60,170 nucleotides of DNA from Methylococcales bacterium (GTDB taxonomy: Bacteria; Pseudomonadota; Gammaproteobacteria; Methylococcales; Methylomonadaceae), in contig JAQTMV010000005.1 in NCBI GenBank assembly GCA_028714175.1, forward strand, positions 1-60,170. Direction: 5' to 3'. Of the stretch, positions 44,922 through 51,971 are shown in pieces. The number at the start of each line of letters is the position of its first letter. The first letter of the stretch is position 1. The position numbers were made by a program, and so were the translations under genes. Below the pieces are notes generated by a model that was given only the letters and a program-made list of their open reading frames with translations, made no database searches and was not told where the DNA came from.

Positions 44922-45203
44922 ATGATTAAAACCTTTGCCAGTAAAGAAACTGCTGCGGCTTTTCAAGGTTTACCTGTTAAGCGATTTCCTGCTGATATTC
45001 GGGGAAGGATACGCTCCAAACTTCAGCAGCTTCATGCTTCCTCGGTACTTGAGGACTTGCAGGTTCCGCCGGGCAATCGGCTTGAATCATTAAAAGGTGA
45101 TCGTATTGGTCAAAACAGTATTCGGATTAATGACCAATGGCGTATCTGCTTCGTTTGGCAAGATGGCAATGCCTACGATGTTGAAATTGTTGACTACCAC
45201 TAA
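44922..45203 (+). CDS. higB: HigB-type RelE-superfamily toxin, 93 aa
   Basis: Ribosome-dependent mRNA interferase family (plasmid maintenance killer protein). MIKTFASKETAAAFQGLPVKRFP, NRLESLKGDRIGQNSIRINDQWRICFVW and YDVEIVDYH are the usual blocks; the R-I-N-D-Q-W-R-I-C-F motif carries active-site arginines. Unlike the other toxin genes in this window it is intact. The toxin precedes the antitoxin, as typical of hig. Confidence 0.93.
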   Translation: MIKTFASKETAAAFQGLPVKRFPADIRGRIRSKLQQLHASSVLEDLQVPPGNRLESLKGDRIGQNSIRINDQWRICFVWQDGNAYDVEIVDYH

Positions 45204-45208
45204 AAACT

Positions 45209-45598
45209 ATGACTATTCGTATAGAAGACATTAAACAAGCTGATTACAGTGATGTAATTGATACCGATGCTGTGCACATACCCATGCAGTCACCGGGTCA
45301 AATATTGCTGGAAGACTTCCTTAAGCCTATGGGTATTACCCAATACCGGTTGGCAAAATCAATCGGTGTTCCTCAACGCCGTATTGGTGAAATAATAGCC
45401 GGTAACCGTTCCATTACCGTTGATACCGGTCTCAGGCTTTCGCGTTTCTTTGGCTTAAGTGATAGCTTTTGGACACGCTTGCAGCTTGATTATGATATTG
45501 AAAAAGCTAAACAAGTATTAGCTGATGTTTTGCCGGGTATTCATCCTTTTAATTCTGATTATCCATCATCTACTTTTACTAAAAGCTTTCTTGATTGA
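45209..45598 (+). CDS. higA: HigA antitoxin, 129 aa
   Basis: XRE-family helix-turn-helix antitoxin: PGQILLEDFLKPMGITQYRLAKSIGVPQRRIGEIIAGNRSIT, then RLSRFFGLSDSFWTRLQLDYD. It has longer N- and C-terminal tails than the minimal family (about 100 aa). It starts 5 bases after higB and probably represses the operon through the palindrome upstream. Confidence 0.93.
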   Translation: MTIRIEDIKQADYSDVIDTDAVHIPMQSPGQILLEDFLKPMGITQYRLAKSIGVPQRRIGEIIAGNRSITVDTGLRLSRFFGLSDSFWTRLQLDYDIEKAKQVLADVLPGIHPFNSDYPSSTFTKSFLD

Positions 45599-45623
45599 TA
45601 TATCCATGCCTTGGCTAATGCGC

Positions 45624-45845
45624 TTAATAACAGCAATGCTTATCTCCTTTTTGTATCGGAGGGCAGGGAACATCGGCATAAGAACAAAACACACAACAAT
45701 CCCCCGCCTTTGGACGCAGCAAGCTATGACAATTTTCGCATTCATAAAACCACTGACAGGCATCTGTCGGCATGGTTTCAGTCTTCATGTGGCCGCATTC
45801 GGGGCAAGTGATTGTTGAATCCGGAATTATTTCTTTTGCCATCAT
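45624..45845 (-). CDS. GDCCVxC-domain protein, 73 aa
   Basis: Cysteine-rich small protein with CPECGHMK, CENC and the name-giving GDCCVFC followed by DVPCPP. Such proteins are often encoded next to mer genes; heavy-metal binding is likely but not proven. The ATG overlaps the merP stop (ATGA). Confidence 0.85.
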   Translation of the reverse strand: MMAKEIIPDSTITCPECGHMKTETMPTDACQWFYECENCHSLLRPKAGDCCVFCSYADVPCPPIQKGDKHCCY

Positions 45846-46126
45846 TTTTTACCCTCCTTCAGGTATGAAGGATAACCCACATTTTCCGTAGCCTTTAGAA
45901 GGCTCTTTATATCGGTAAGTTTATCATCGAAAGCAACCTCCGCTGTTTTGCTTTCGTAACTGACATTAACCGATTTAACACCAGCAACCTGCTGTAAACT
46001 TTTCTTTATCGTAATCGGACATACAGGGCAATTCATGCCAGGAACAGACAATAGGACAGATTGTTCTGCCGCAGATATACCGCCTGATAGAGATAACAAG
46101 ACCCAAAAAACCAACATGTTTTTCAT
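45842..46126 (-). CDS. merP: MerP-type periplasmic mercury-binding protein, 94 aa
   Basis: A signal peptide (MLVFWVLLSLSGGISAAEQ) is followed by an HMA domain with metal motif GMNCPVCPITIKKSL (C-x-x-C). It traps Hg(II) in the periplasm and passes it to MerT. It lies 4 bases after merT. Confidence 0.9.
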   Translation of the reverse strand: MKNMLVFWVLLSLSGGISAAEQSVLLSVPGMNCPVCPITIKKSLQQVAGVKSVNVSYESKTAEVAFDDKLTDIKSLLKATENVGYPSYLKEGKK

Positions 46127-46130
46127 AATA

Positions 46131-46484
46131 TTACCCGTAAGTCATTGAAATCAGATAAGGCGATGCAATAGACGCTAAAACCAGCACTGTAACACCCCAA
46201 AATAAGCCTTTATACAAGCGCTTTACGGGTGGTACCGCACAAATTTTCCCCTCTTCACACGGCTGATCGGATACCGGCTTGTAAATAAATGAATAGGCAA
46301 TGACTAATGCAGCCAAGGCGAGAACTATGAATACCGGGCGATAAGGCTTAAGTGCCACTAAGTTGCTGACCCAAGCACCACCAAAGCCCAATGATAGTAA
46401 AATCAAAGGACCTGTACAACATAGCGAAGTTGCAATGCCCGCAAGCAAGCCCCCAATTAAAGAAATATTTATTTTTTCTGACAT
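46131..46484 (-). CDS. merT: MerT-type mercury transporter, 117 aa
   Basis: Three membrane helices; the first carries the vicinal cysteines SLCCTGPLILLSLG that accept Hg(II) from MerP. A cytoplasmic loop has CEEGKICAVPP with a second cysteine pair. It imports Hg(II), which makes sense only with a reductase or sink in the cell; no merA is in this cluster. Confidence 0.9.
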   Translation of the reverse strand: MSEKINISLIGGLLAGIATSLCCTGPLILLSLGFGGAWVSNLVALKPYRPVFIVLALAALVIAYSFIYKPVSDQPCEEGKICAVPPVKRLYKGLFWGVTVLVLASIASPYLISMTYG

Positions 46485-46519
46485 GTTTTAGACTCCTATA
46501 ACCGTTTAGCTGTACAAGG

Positions 46520-46551
46520 AGTATAAACTCCGTACCTAGGCACGGAGTCAA
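46520..46551 (-). promoter_or_regulatory. MerR-controlled promoter and operator of merTP
   Basis: Minus strand -35 TTGACT (46546-46551), 20-base spacer, -10 TATACT (46520-46525). The dyad ACTCCGT-N8-ACGGAGT (46527-46548) fills the spacer, very like the Tn501 mer operator (TTGACTCCGTACATGAGTACGG). The overlong spacer is the hallmark of MerR-type activation by DNA untwisting. Confidence 0.88.
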
Positions 46552-46560
46552 GCACATTTT

Positions 46561-46959
46561 TTATCTTTTTGAAATTGCTTTAATAATTGGGCATCCTTGA
46601 TAGTCCGGATTAGACTCACAGGACTGGATGAGCTTTTCGAGTGTACTTGCCATAGATTGCAAGTCGTTAATTTTACTCTTTATTATTTCCAACTTATGTA
46701 CTGCAAGTCCTTTTGTTTCCATACACCTGCCATCACCCAGTGCTAAAAGGTTGGAAATTTCAGCAAGGCTAAAGCCAAGTTCTTTTGCACGTTGAATAAA
46801 ACGCAGTCGCGATACCGTCTCCTCAGAGTAAACACGATAGCCGGACAGTGGTTTTTCAGGTTTATTGATAAGGCCGATACGCTGATAATAGCGTATCGTT
46901 TCAACCCCTACTCCTGCTTTTTTTGCTGTTAGATTAATTGTTAATGGTTTTTCTGACAT
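46561..46959 (-). CDS. merR: Mercury-responsive regulator MerR, 132 aa
   Basis: MerR-family winged helix: VGVETIRYYQRIGLI, SGYRVYSEETVSRLRFIQRAKELGFSLAEISNLLAL. Hg-binding cysteines: GRCMETKGLA (helix 5) and SCESNPDYQGCPII (loop), the three positions required in mercury MerR. It points the same way as merTP instead of divergently as in Tn501/Tn21, and lies upstream of the operator. Confidence 0.92.
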   Translation of the reverse strand: MSEKPLTINLTAKKAGVGVETIRYYQRIGLINKPEKPLSGYRVYSEETVSRLRFIQRAKELGFSLAEISNLLALGDGRCMETKGLAVHKLEIIKSKINDLQSMASTLEKLIQSCESNPDYQGCPIIKAISKR

Positions 46960-47069
46960 TTCAGGGTCTTTGACACATCACTTGTTACATTAAAGCGGGC
47001 TTATAACCCGTTTTAATCTTTATGAATCACTGAGTAGGGATTCGTGTCTCACCTCATCCCATTGAATAA

Positions 47070-48584
47070 TCAGTGCCGCTTAATTCGTGCCCGAAAAGCC
47101 AAAACCAACATAGCAATTTGTATCGGTGCGAGAATTCGAAAAATAGCATCAACCCAACGCTGTTCAATAGGGAGATTACTCTGATCACCATAGCCAACCA
47201 TTTGCAGAGACAATATCTTAACTGTCCGAAGAGCATCATCTGGTATGTACGCCATTAATTGAGTAATTGTTTCCGGTGAATGGATCAAAAGAGTTAGTCC
47301 AAGATGCAAAACGAACAAGTATGCTAGTACTCGAAGCCCTGTACCAACACTGGTTCCATAATAACTGACAAAATGATATAAAGCAGCGACACTTAAGAAA
47401 TGACGTTTATCAAACCGAAGTCGGGCACGTAATGCCTCCATTTCGGCGATATAAAAATCCGATGCGACATTGAAATCGCGGCTCTCCTCAAGGGAAACTC
47501 GAACGTTTCGGCAAGTCTGCTCCAAAGCGGGAAGGTGTTGAAACCGAAATGGACCATCCTTCGATAACCTGATGAATAGCTCATCATGAAGACCATTTCT
47601 ACCCAGCTTAGGTTGCCACCAGTTAACACCAAGAAATCGAACGCCGCGAAGATTAGTACCTCTAAAATAGACTCTCGAAAGGTCAACTTCGGAAAATGAA
47701 ACTTGATCCGGTTTAACGAAAACTACATTTTGCATTTGCCCTTCGCTTTCAAAAACTCGGTATATTTTTGTGCCTTGGTTTTGAGTCGAAAAACTTCTAA
47801 CAACCTTATGAAAAGTGTCATTCACTTTTTCTCGTGTTTGTTTGAACTGTTTTTTGATGTATTCAAGTGTTCGTTTGAACTGTATTTTGATGTATTCCAG
47901 TATTCGTTTGAATTGTTTTTTGATATGTTGACAAACTGTTAATTTAGCAGGTTGTGACAACGAAATAGCTCCAGATGTACTTGTATCTGACTGATGAGAA
48001 ACAGATCCAGATCCGGAAATTTCACTCCAGCCAGCAAAATTCACACCTTCTCTAAAAGTTGTCTCATTAAGGTTGCACGAACCGCCAAAACGTGCCCTAA
48101 ACACTGCCCGTTTTGAAAACTCAGCCCGATAAAACGAGGTCGATCTCTCAAAATGGGCAAGTTGAAATTCTAAACAAGCCACGAATCGACAATGACCGAA
48201 TGTGGCTTCGGATTTAAAGGTAACCATGCGAAATATGGCATTGCCTAAAAAGATAGCATCGGAAAAATCTACTGCATCTTGGAACGTCGTATTATTTTGA
48301 TCGAATACAGTGAAGCGCGCCCAGCGCAAATAGACTGGAAATTCAATATTATTCGGCAACTTAAATTCCGAAGGAAAAACAAAACCATCCCAGTTTCCAT
48401 CTTTCTGTTCCAGCAATAAATCGAAGGCAGATTGGAATTGCGGATTTGGCAGCAGTTCTTCATCCAATTTTCGATTGCATCCTTGGTGAAATACGCAAAA
48501 ATCACCATCGTTGAATTCTCTTTTGCAAGACAGTCCCCCTGGACTATTGTATCCGCAAACTTTTGAATCGGCTTCGTCAGTCAT
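47070..48584 (-). CDS. Pentapeptide-repeat protein with potassium-channel-like C-terminus, 504 aa
   Basis: N-terminal cysteine cluster (CGYNSPGGLSC, CVFHQGC), then pentapeptide-repeat stretches (residues about 85-195: FQDAVDFSDAIFLGNAIF, and 290-325: VDLSRVYFRGTNLRGVRF). Between them is an 11-residue tandem repeat, KKQFKRILEYI / KIQFKRTLEYI / KKQFKQTREKV, forming a basic amphipathic helix. The C-terminus has a membrane helix (LRVLAYLFVLHLGLTLLI), a pore-loop-like segment with LSLQMVGYGDQS (compare TVGYGD of K+ channels) and a second helix (IFRILAPIQIAMLVLAF). This two-helix plus filter layout resembles Ion_trans_2 channels. Function is inferred only. Confidence 0.75.
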   Translation of the reverse strand: MTDEADSKVCGYNSPGGLSCKREFNDGDFCVFHQGCNRKLDEELLPNPQFQSAFDLLLEQKDGNWDGFVFPSEFKLPNNIEFPVYLRWARFTVFDQNNTTFQDAVDFSDAIFLGNAIFRMVTFKSEATFGHCRFVACLEFQLAHFERSTSFYRAEFSKRAVFRARFGGSCNLNETTFREGVNFAGWSEISGSGSVSHQSDTSTSGAISLSQPAKLTVCQHIKKQFKRILEYIKIQFKRTLEYIKKQFKQTREKVNDTFHKVVRSFSTQNQGTKIYRVFESEGQMQNVVFVKPDQVSFSEVDLSRVYFRGTNLRGVRFLGVNWWQPKLGRNGLHDELFIRLSKDGPFRFQHLPALEQTCRNVRVSLEESRDFNVASDFYIAEMEALRARLRFDKRHFLSVAALYHFVSYYGTSVGTGLRVLAYLFVLHLGLTLLIHSPETITQLMAYIPDDALRTVKILSLQMVGYGDQSNLPIEQRWVDAIFRILAPIQIAMLVLAFRARIKRH

Positions 48585-48621
48585 ATTTGAACGTTCCTAT
48601 AAATATTTACGATCCAATATA

Positions 48622-49008
48622 TCACCTAAGTAGCAATCCCTTAATCTTGGTAAAGTGCTGGTCTTTTGTATAAATTGGCATGCCTTGTTGAAAGGCGACT
48701 GCGGCTATCCAGATGTCATTAGTAGGGATTGGTGTTCCATCATTTTTTAGTTGGTCAAGAATTAAACAGTAATACTCTGCTGTCTCTTCATTGATACTGT
48801 ATAACGTGACTCTGGGCGAATCAAGAAACTGGTTAAGTTCCTGGCGATTGGTTTTTTCTTTATTTCCCGCCTTAAAACCCGAGAGTAGTTCACCAATTGA
48901 GATTGCGGTAATACCAATATGGACGACTTGCTGAAGAGTCTTAATTATTTCAGTATCACCTCACATAGCGTGGGAGTAGATATTGGTATCAATCAATAGT
49001 GCGTTCAT
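48622..49008 (-). pseudogene. VapC-type PIN toxin, broken by TGA at codon 16
   Basis: From ATG 49008 (overlapping the antitoxin stop as ATGA) the frame reads MNALLIDTNIYSHAM, TGA at 48961-48963, then GDTEIIKTLQQVVHIGITAI and on to a proper stop at 48622, 128 codons. The expected residue at the stop is the Arg of A-L-R-G-D, so CGA to TGA is the likely change. PIN acidic residues D7 (LIDTN), E44 (SIGELLSG) and D in PTNDIWIAA are intact. The gene would not yield toxin unless the stop is read through. Confidence 0.85.
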
Positions 49009-49265
49009 TGCCAAAGCTCATCATCAATCTGAGATTCATTGTCAATTTTTCCCTGGATTTTATGAAATTCGCTATCAGACCACTGACCAAAAAGAAAATC
49101 CAAATCGTGGTATTCCTGGGTGAAGTGCTTTTTTTTATGTAGTCCCGCATGTTCTTTTAATACATCAAGCACCAGTTGATTGATATTCTTTCCGCTTGCT
49201 TGCGCTTGTTGTTTAAGTGTTGTTGCCAGGTCGGGATCGATTCCACGTATAGACAGGTTGCTCAT
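49005..49265 (-). CDS. Ribbon-helix-helix antitoxin (VapB/FitA-like), 86 aa
   Basis: MSNLSIRGIDPDLATTLKQQA with SGKNINQLVLDVLKEHAG is a ribbon-helix-helix N-terminus. An acidic C-terminal tail (DLDFLFGQWSDSEFHKIQ) would wrap the toxin. Its own promoter is present and the frame is whole, although the partner toxin is interrupted. Confidence 0.85.
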   Translation of the reverse strand: MSNLSIRGIDPDLATTLKQQAQASGKNINQLVLDVLKEHAGLHKKKHFTQEYHDLDFLFGQWSDSEFHKIQGKIDNESQIDDELWQ

Positions 49266-49287
49266 GTTTGTTCCTTGTTATAAGTGA

Positions 49288-49331
49288 ATGCAGTTTGCTT
49301 GCATATTATGAACACATTGGTGGCTTGTCAA
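49288..49331 (-). promoter_or_regulatory. Promoter and operator of the antitoxin-toxin pair
   Basis: Minus strand -35 TTGACA (49326-49331), 17-base spacer, -10 TAATAT (49303-49308). An inverted repeat ATGCA-N7-TGCAT (49288-49304) just downstream of the -10 is a candidate antitoxin operator. Confidence 0.7.
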
Positions 49332-49407
49332 CACACAAAGCACGAGATTACCATCGTTTTTCTATCAAATTTATTGTGCTATTCATCACAAAACCTAAAA
49401 TGATGAC

Positions 49408-49423
49408 TGTTGTGTTTGCAACA
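49408..49423 (+). promoter_or_regulatory. NifA activator site upstream of nifB
   Basis: TGTTGTGTTTGCAACA, an exact TGT-N10-ACA match, 64 bases before the sigma54 promoter. Confidence 0.8.
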
Positions 49424-49487
49424 ATACCACTCATTCACTAAATCTAATAAACCTATACATCAATAGCATAGAATAAAATACTGGCGT

Positions 49488-49503
49488 TGGCACGACCTGT
49501 GCT
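49488..49503 (+). promoter_or_regulatory. nifB: Sigma54 promoter of nifB
   Basis: TGGCACGACCTGTGCT: perfect -24 TGGCACG, GG and GC 10 bases apart, -12 GTGC. It lies 38 bases before the nifB ATG. Confidence 0.92.
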
Positions 49504-49541
49504 TTTACTTTAGGTAAACGCAACATACGAGGTCAGATACG

Positions 49542-51032
49542 ATGCAATTACCAGTATTAAATGATGCTCCAGCATCAAAAGGCGGCTGTTCAGCAAGCTC
49601 CTGCGGTTCAACCGATAATCAAATGGATACATTGCCTGATTCGATACGGGAGAAGGTACAGAATCATCCGTGCTATTCGGAAGATGCCCACCATTACTTT
49701 GCCCGTATGCATGTTGCCGTCGCGCCGGCTTGTAATATCCAGTGCCATTACTGTAACCGCAAGTACGATTGCGCCAATGAATCGCGTCCCGGCGTGGTTT
49801 CTGAATTGCTGACGCCGGATCAGGCGGTTAAAAAAACGATGGCGGTGGCGGCCAATATTCCGCAAATGACGGTGTTGGGCATCGCCGGCCCCGGCGATCC
49901 TTTGGCGAATCCCGAACGTACTTTTGAAACGTTCAGACGGTTGAGTCAGGAAGCGCCCGATATCAAGTTATGCGTATCAACGAATGGCCTGGCCTTGCCC
50001 GATGCGGTAGAGGAATTGTCCAAGCACAATATCGATCATGTCACTATCACGATTAACACTGTTGATCCTGAAATCGGCGCGAAAATTTATCCGTGGATTT
50101 TCTGGAAAAATCGCCGGATTAAAGGCGTAAAGGGCGCGAAAATCCTGATTGAACAACAACAAAAGGGTCTGGAGATGCTGATCGCCAAAGGCATTCTGGT
50201 CAAGGTCAACTCGGTGATGATACCCGGCGTAAATGATCAGCATTTGGCCGAAGTCAGTAAGGTTGTCAAATCCAAAGGCGCGTTTCTGCACAATGTGATG
50301 CCGCTGATTGCCGAAGCCGAGCATGGAACTTTCTACGGCGTGATGGGGCAACGCGGTCCAACCCACGATGAATTACAGGATTTACAGGATGCCTGCTCCG
50401 GCGATATGAACATGATGCGCCATTGCCGCCAATGCCGCGCCGATGCAGTCGGTATGCTGGGTGAAGATCGCGGTGATGAGTTTACGCTGGACAAGATCGA
50501 GGATATGGAAATTGATTATCAGGCGGCGATGGAAAAACGCAAGGTCATTCATCAAGCGATACAAGCTGAAATGGACAGCAAACGTCTGGAAAAAGCTGAA
50601 AAGGCCCAGCAGCATAAACAGGAACCCAGGCTTACTACGCGTCCGGTGTTGATGGCCGTCGCCACCAGCGGGCAGGGCGTGATTAACATGCACTTCGGTC
50701 ATGCCAAGGAATTCCTGATTTATGAAGCGTCGCCGGACGGTGTGCGTTTTATCAGTCATCGCAAGGCCGATCAATATTGCGGCGGCGATACGACATGCGG
50801 CGACGGTGAAAGCACTTTGCAAGTGACCATCCGTGCTTTGGCAGGCTGTGAAGCGGTGCTGTGTTCCAAAGTCGGTTATGAACCCTGGGAGCAACTGGAA
50901 GCAGCCGGAATTGCGCCGAACGGCGAACATGCGATGGAGCCTATTGAAGAAGCTGTCATGGCGGTATACAAGGAAATGGCGGTGGCGGGCAAGCTGGATG
51001 ATGTCAACGATTCAATCAGGGCCAGTGCGTAG
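49542..51032 (+). CDS. nifB: FeMo-cofactor biosynthesis protein NifB, 496 aa
   Basis: Radical SAM enzyme that builds NifB-co, the Fe-S-C core of FeMo-co. The SAM cluster is C64-x3-C68-x2-C71 in APACNIQCHYCNRK, with further conserved C44 (NHPCYSEDAHHYFARMH) and RHCRQCRADAVG. A NifX-like C-terminal domain begins near residue 360 (VLMAVATSGQGVINMHFGHAKEF). The N-terminus has extra cysteines (GGCSASSCGS). Length is typical of the fused NifB-NifX form. Expression is NifA/sigma54 controlled. Confidence 0.98.
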   Translation: MQLPVLNDAPASKGGCSASSCGSTDNQMDTLPDSIREKVQNHPCYSEDAHHYFARMHVAVAPACNIQCHYCNRKYDCANESRPGVVSELLTPDQAVKKTMAVAANIPQMTVLGIAGPGDPLANPERTFETFRRLSQEAPDIKLCVSTNGLALPDAVEELSKHNIDHVTITINTVDPEIGAKIYPWIFWKNRRIKGVKGAKILIEQQQKGLEMLIAKGILVKVNSVMIPGVNDQHLAEVSKVVKSKGAFLHNVMPLIAEAEHGTFYGVMGQRGPTHDELQDLQDACSGDMNMMRHCRQCRADAVGMLGEDRGDEFTLDKIEDMEIDYQAAMEKRKVIHQAIQAEMDSKRLEKAEKAQQHKQEPRLTTRPVLMAVATSGQGVINMHFGHAKEFLIYEASPDGVRFISHRKADQYCGGDTTCGDGESTLQVTIRALAGCEAVLCSKVGYEPWEQLEAAGIAPNGEHAMEPIEEAVMAVYKEMAVAGKLDDVNDSIRASA

Positions 51033-51059
51033 GGGAATGTAACTGACCAGTCGATCCTA

Positions 51060-51206
51060 TTGACATAAGCAGTGCAAAGCCCTCTCCAGCGGGAGAGGGC
51101 TGGGTGAGGGGGAATCATAATAAGGAAAACGCTTATTTTTATCCCCTCATCCCGGCCTTCTCCCTGATGGAGAAGGAGCACATGTTCTAAAGTTATTAAT
51201 ATTGGA
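51060..51206. repeat. Dispersed 145-bp repeat, copy 2 (nifB-fdxN gap)
   Basis: Second copy of the element at 35625-35768, with the same two hairpins (CCCTCTCC/GGAGAGGG and CCTTCTCCC/ATGGAGAAGG) and the same flanking words. It fills almost all of the space between nifB and fdxN. Confidence 0.85.
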
Positions 51207-51255
51207 CCACCCAGGTCGCCCTTGATGTTTGATTACCATACCTTAGGAGCCTGCC

Positions 51256-51534
51256 ATGGCAGTAAAAATTATTGAGTCTTGCGTTAATTGTTTTGCATGC
51301 GAGCCGGTTTGTCCGAGTAAAGCCATTTATGAGGCCAAACCGCATTTTTTGGTCGATCCTAAAAAATGCACCGAATGTGAAGGTGACTTTCCTGTCTTTC
51401 AATGCGCCAGTATTTGCCCGATTGAAGGTGCAATATTGAATTCTCTAGGCGAAGCGATTAATCCGCCCGGTTCATTAACCGGTATTCCGCCGGAAAAAAT
51501 GGCTGAAGCCATGGCTGAGTTACAGTCTCACTAA
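51256..51534 (+). CDS. fdxN: nif-associated 2[4Fe-4S] ferredoxin FdxN, 92 aa
   Basis: Two cluster motifs: CVNCFACEPVCP and CTECEGDFPVFQCASICP, the second with the enlarged loop typical of nif-linked FdxN. It is thought to deliver electrons to NifB. AGGAG precedes the ATG. Confidence 0.93.
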   Translation: MAVKIIESCVNCFACEPVCPSKAIYEAKPHFLVDPKKCTECEGDFPVFQCASICPIEGAILNSLGEAINPPGSLTGIPPEKMAEAMAELQSH

Positions 51535-51548
51535 TTGAGGACATCCTG

Positions 51549-51971
51549 ATGGCTACTGTCACTTTCTATGAAAAATCCGGCTGTATTAACAATACCCGGC
51601 AAAAGAAACTGTTGGCGGCGGCAGGTCATCAGGTTGTAGCAAGAAATTTATTAACTGAAGCCTGGCAGCCTGAGCGCTTGCGTGCTTTCTTCGGTGCATT
51701 GGCGGTACGGGACTGGTTCAATTACAGCGCGCCGGCGATCAAATATGGCGAGATTGAGCCTGATAAGCTGACGGAACCTGAAGCATTAGCGCTGATGCTG
51801 GAAAATCCATTGTTAATTCGTCGCCCCTTAATGCAAGTCGGCGACAGCTTGATCGCAGGATTCGATCAGAAAACGGTGGATAACTGGATAGGCTTAAAAG
51901 AAATAAAGGAAACTTCGGATATGGAGAGTTGCCCCCGAACACTTGCACAGCTAACTTGCGGTCATGAGTAA
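51549..51971 (+). CDS. nifO: Nitrogenase-associated ArsC-family protein NifO, 140 aa
   Basis: Thioredoxin-fold, ArsC-like: VTFYEKSGCINNTRQKKLLAAAGHQV at the start, then NPLLIRRPLMQVGDSLIAGFD, with the redox cysteine in GCINNTRQ. This is the nitrogenase-associated subfamily found beside nifB and fdxN in Azotobacter. It starts 14 bases after fdxN and overlaps the next gene by 8. Confidence 0.88.
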   Translation: MATVTFYEKSGCINNTRQKKLLAAAGHQVVARNLLTEAWQPERLRAFFGALAVRDWFNYSAPAIKYGEIEPDKLTEPEALALMLENPLLIRRPLMQVGDSLIAGFDQKTVDNWIGLKEIKETSDMESCPRTLAQLTCGHE

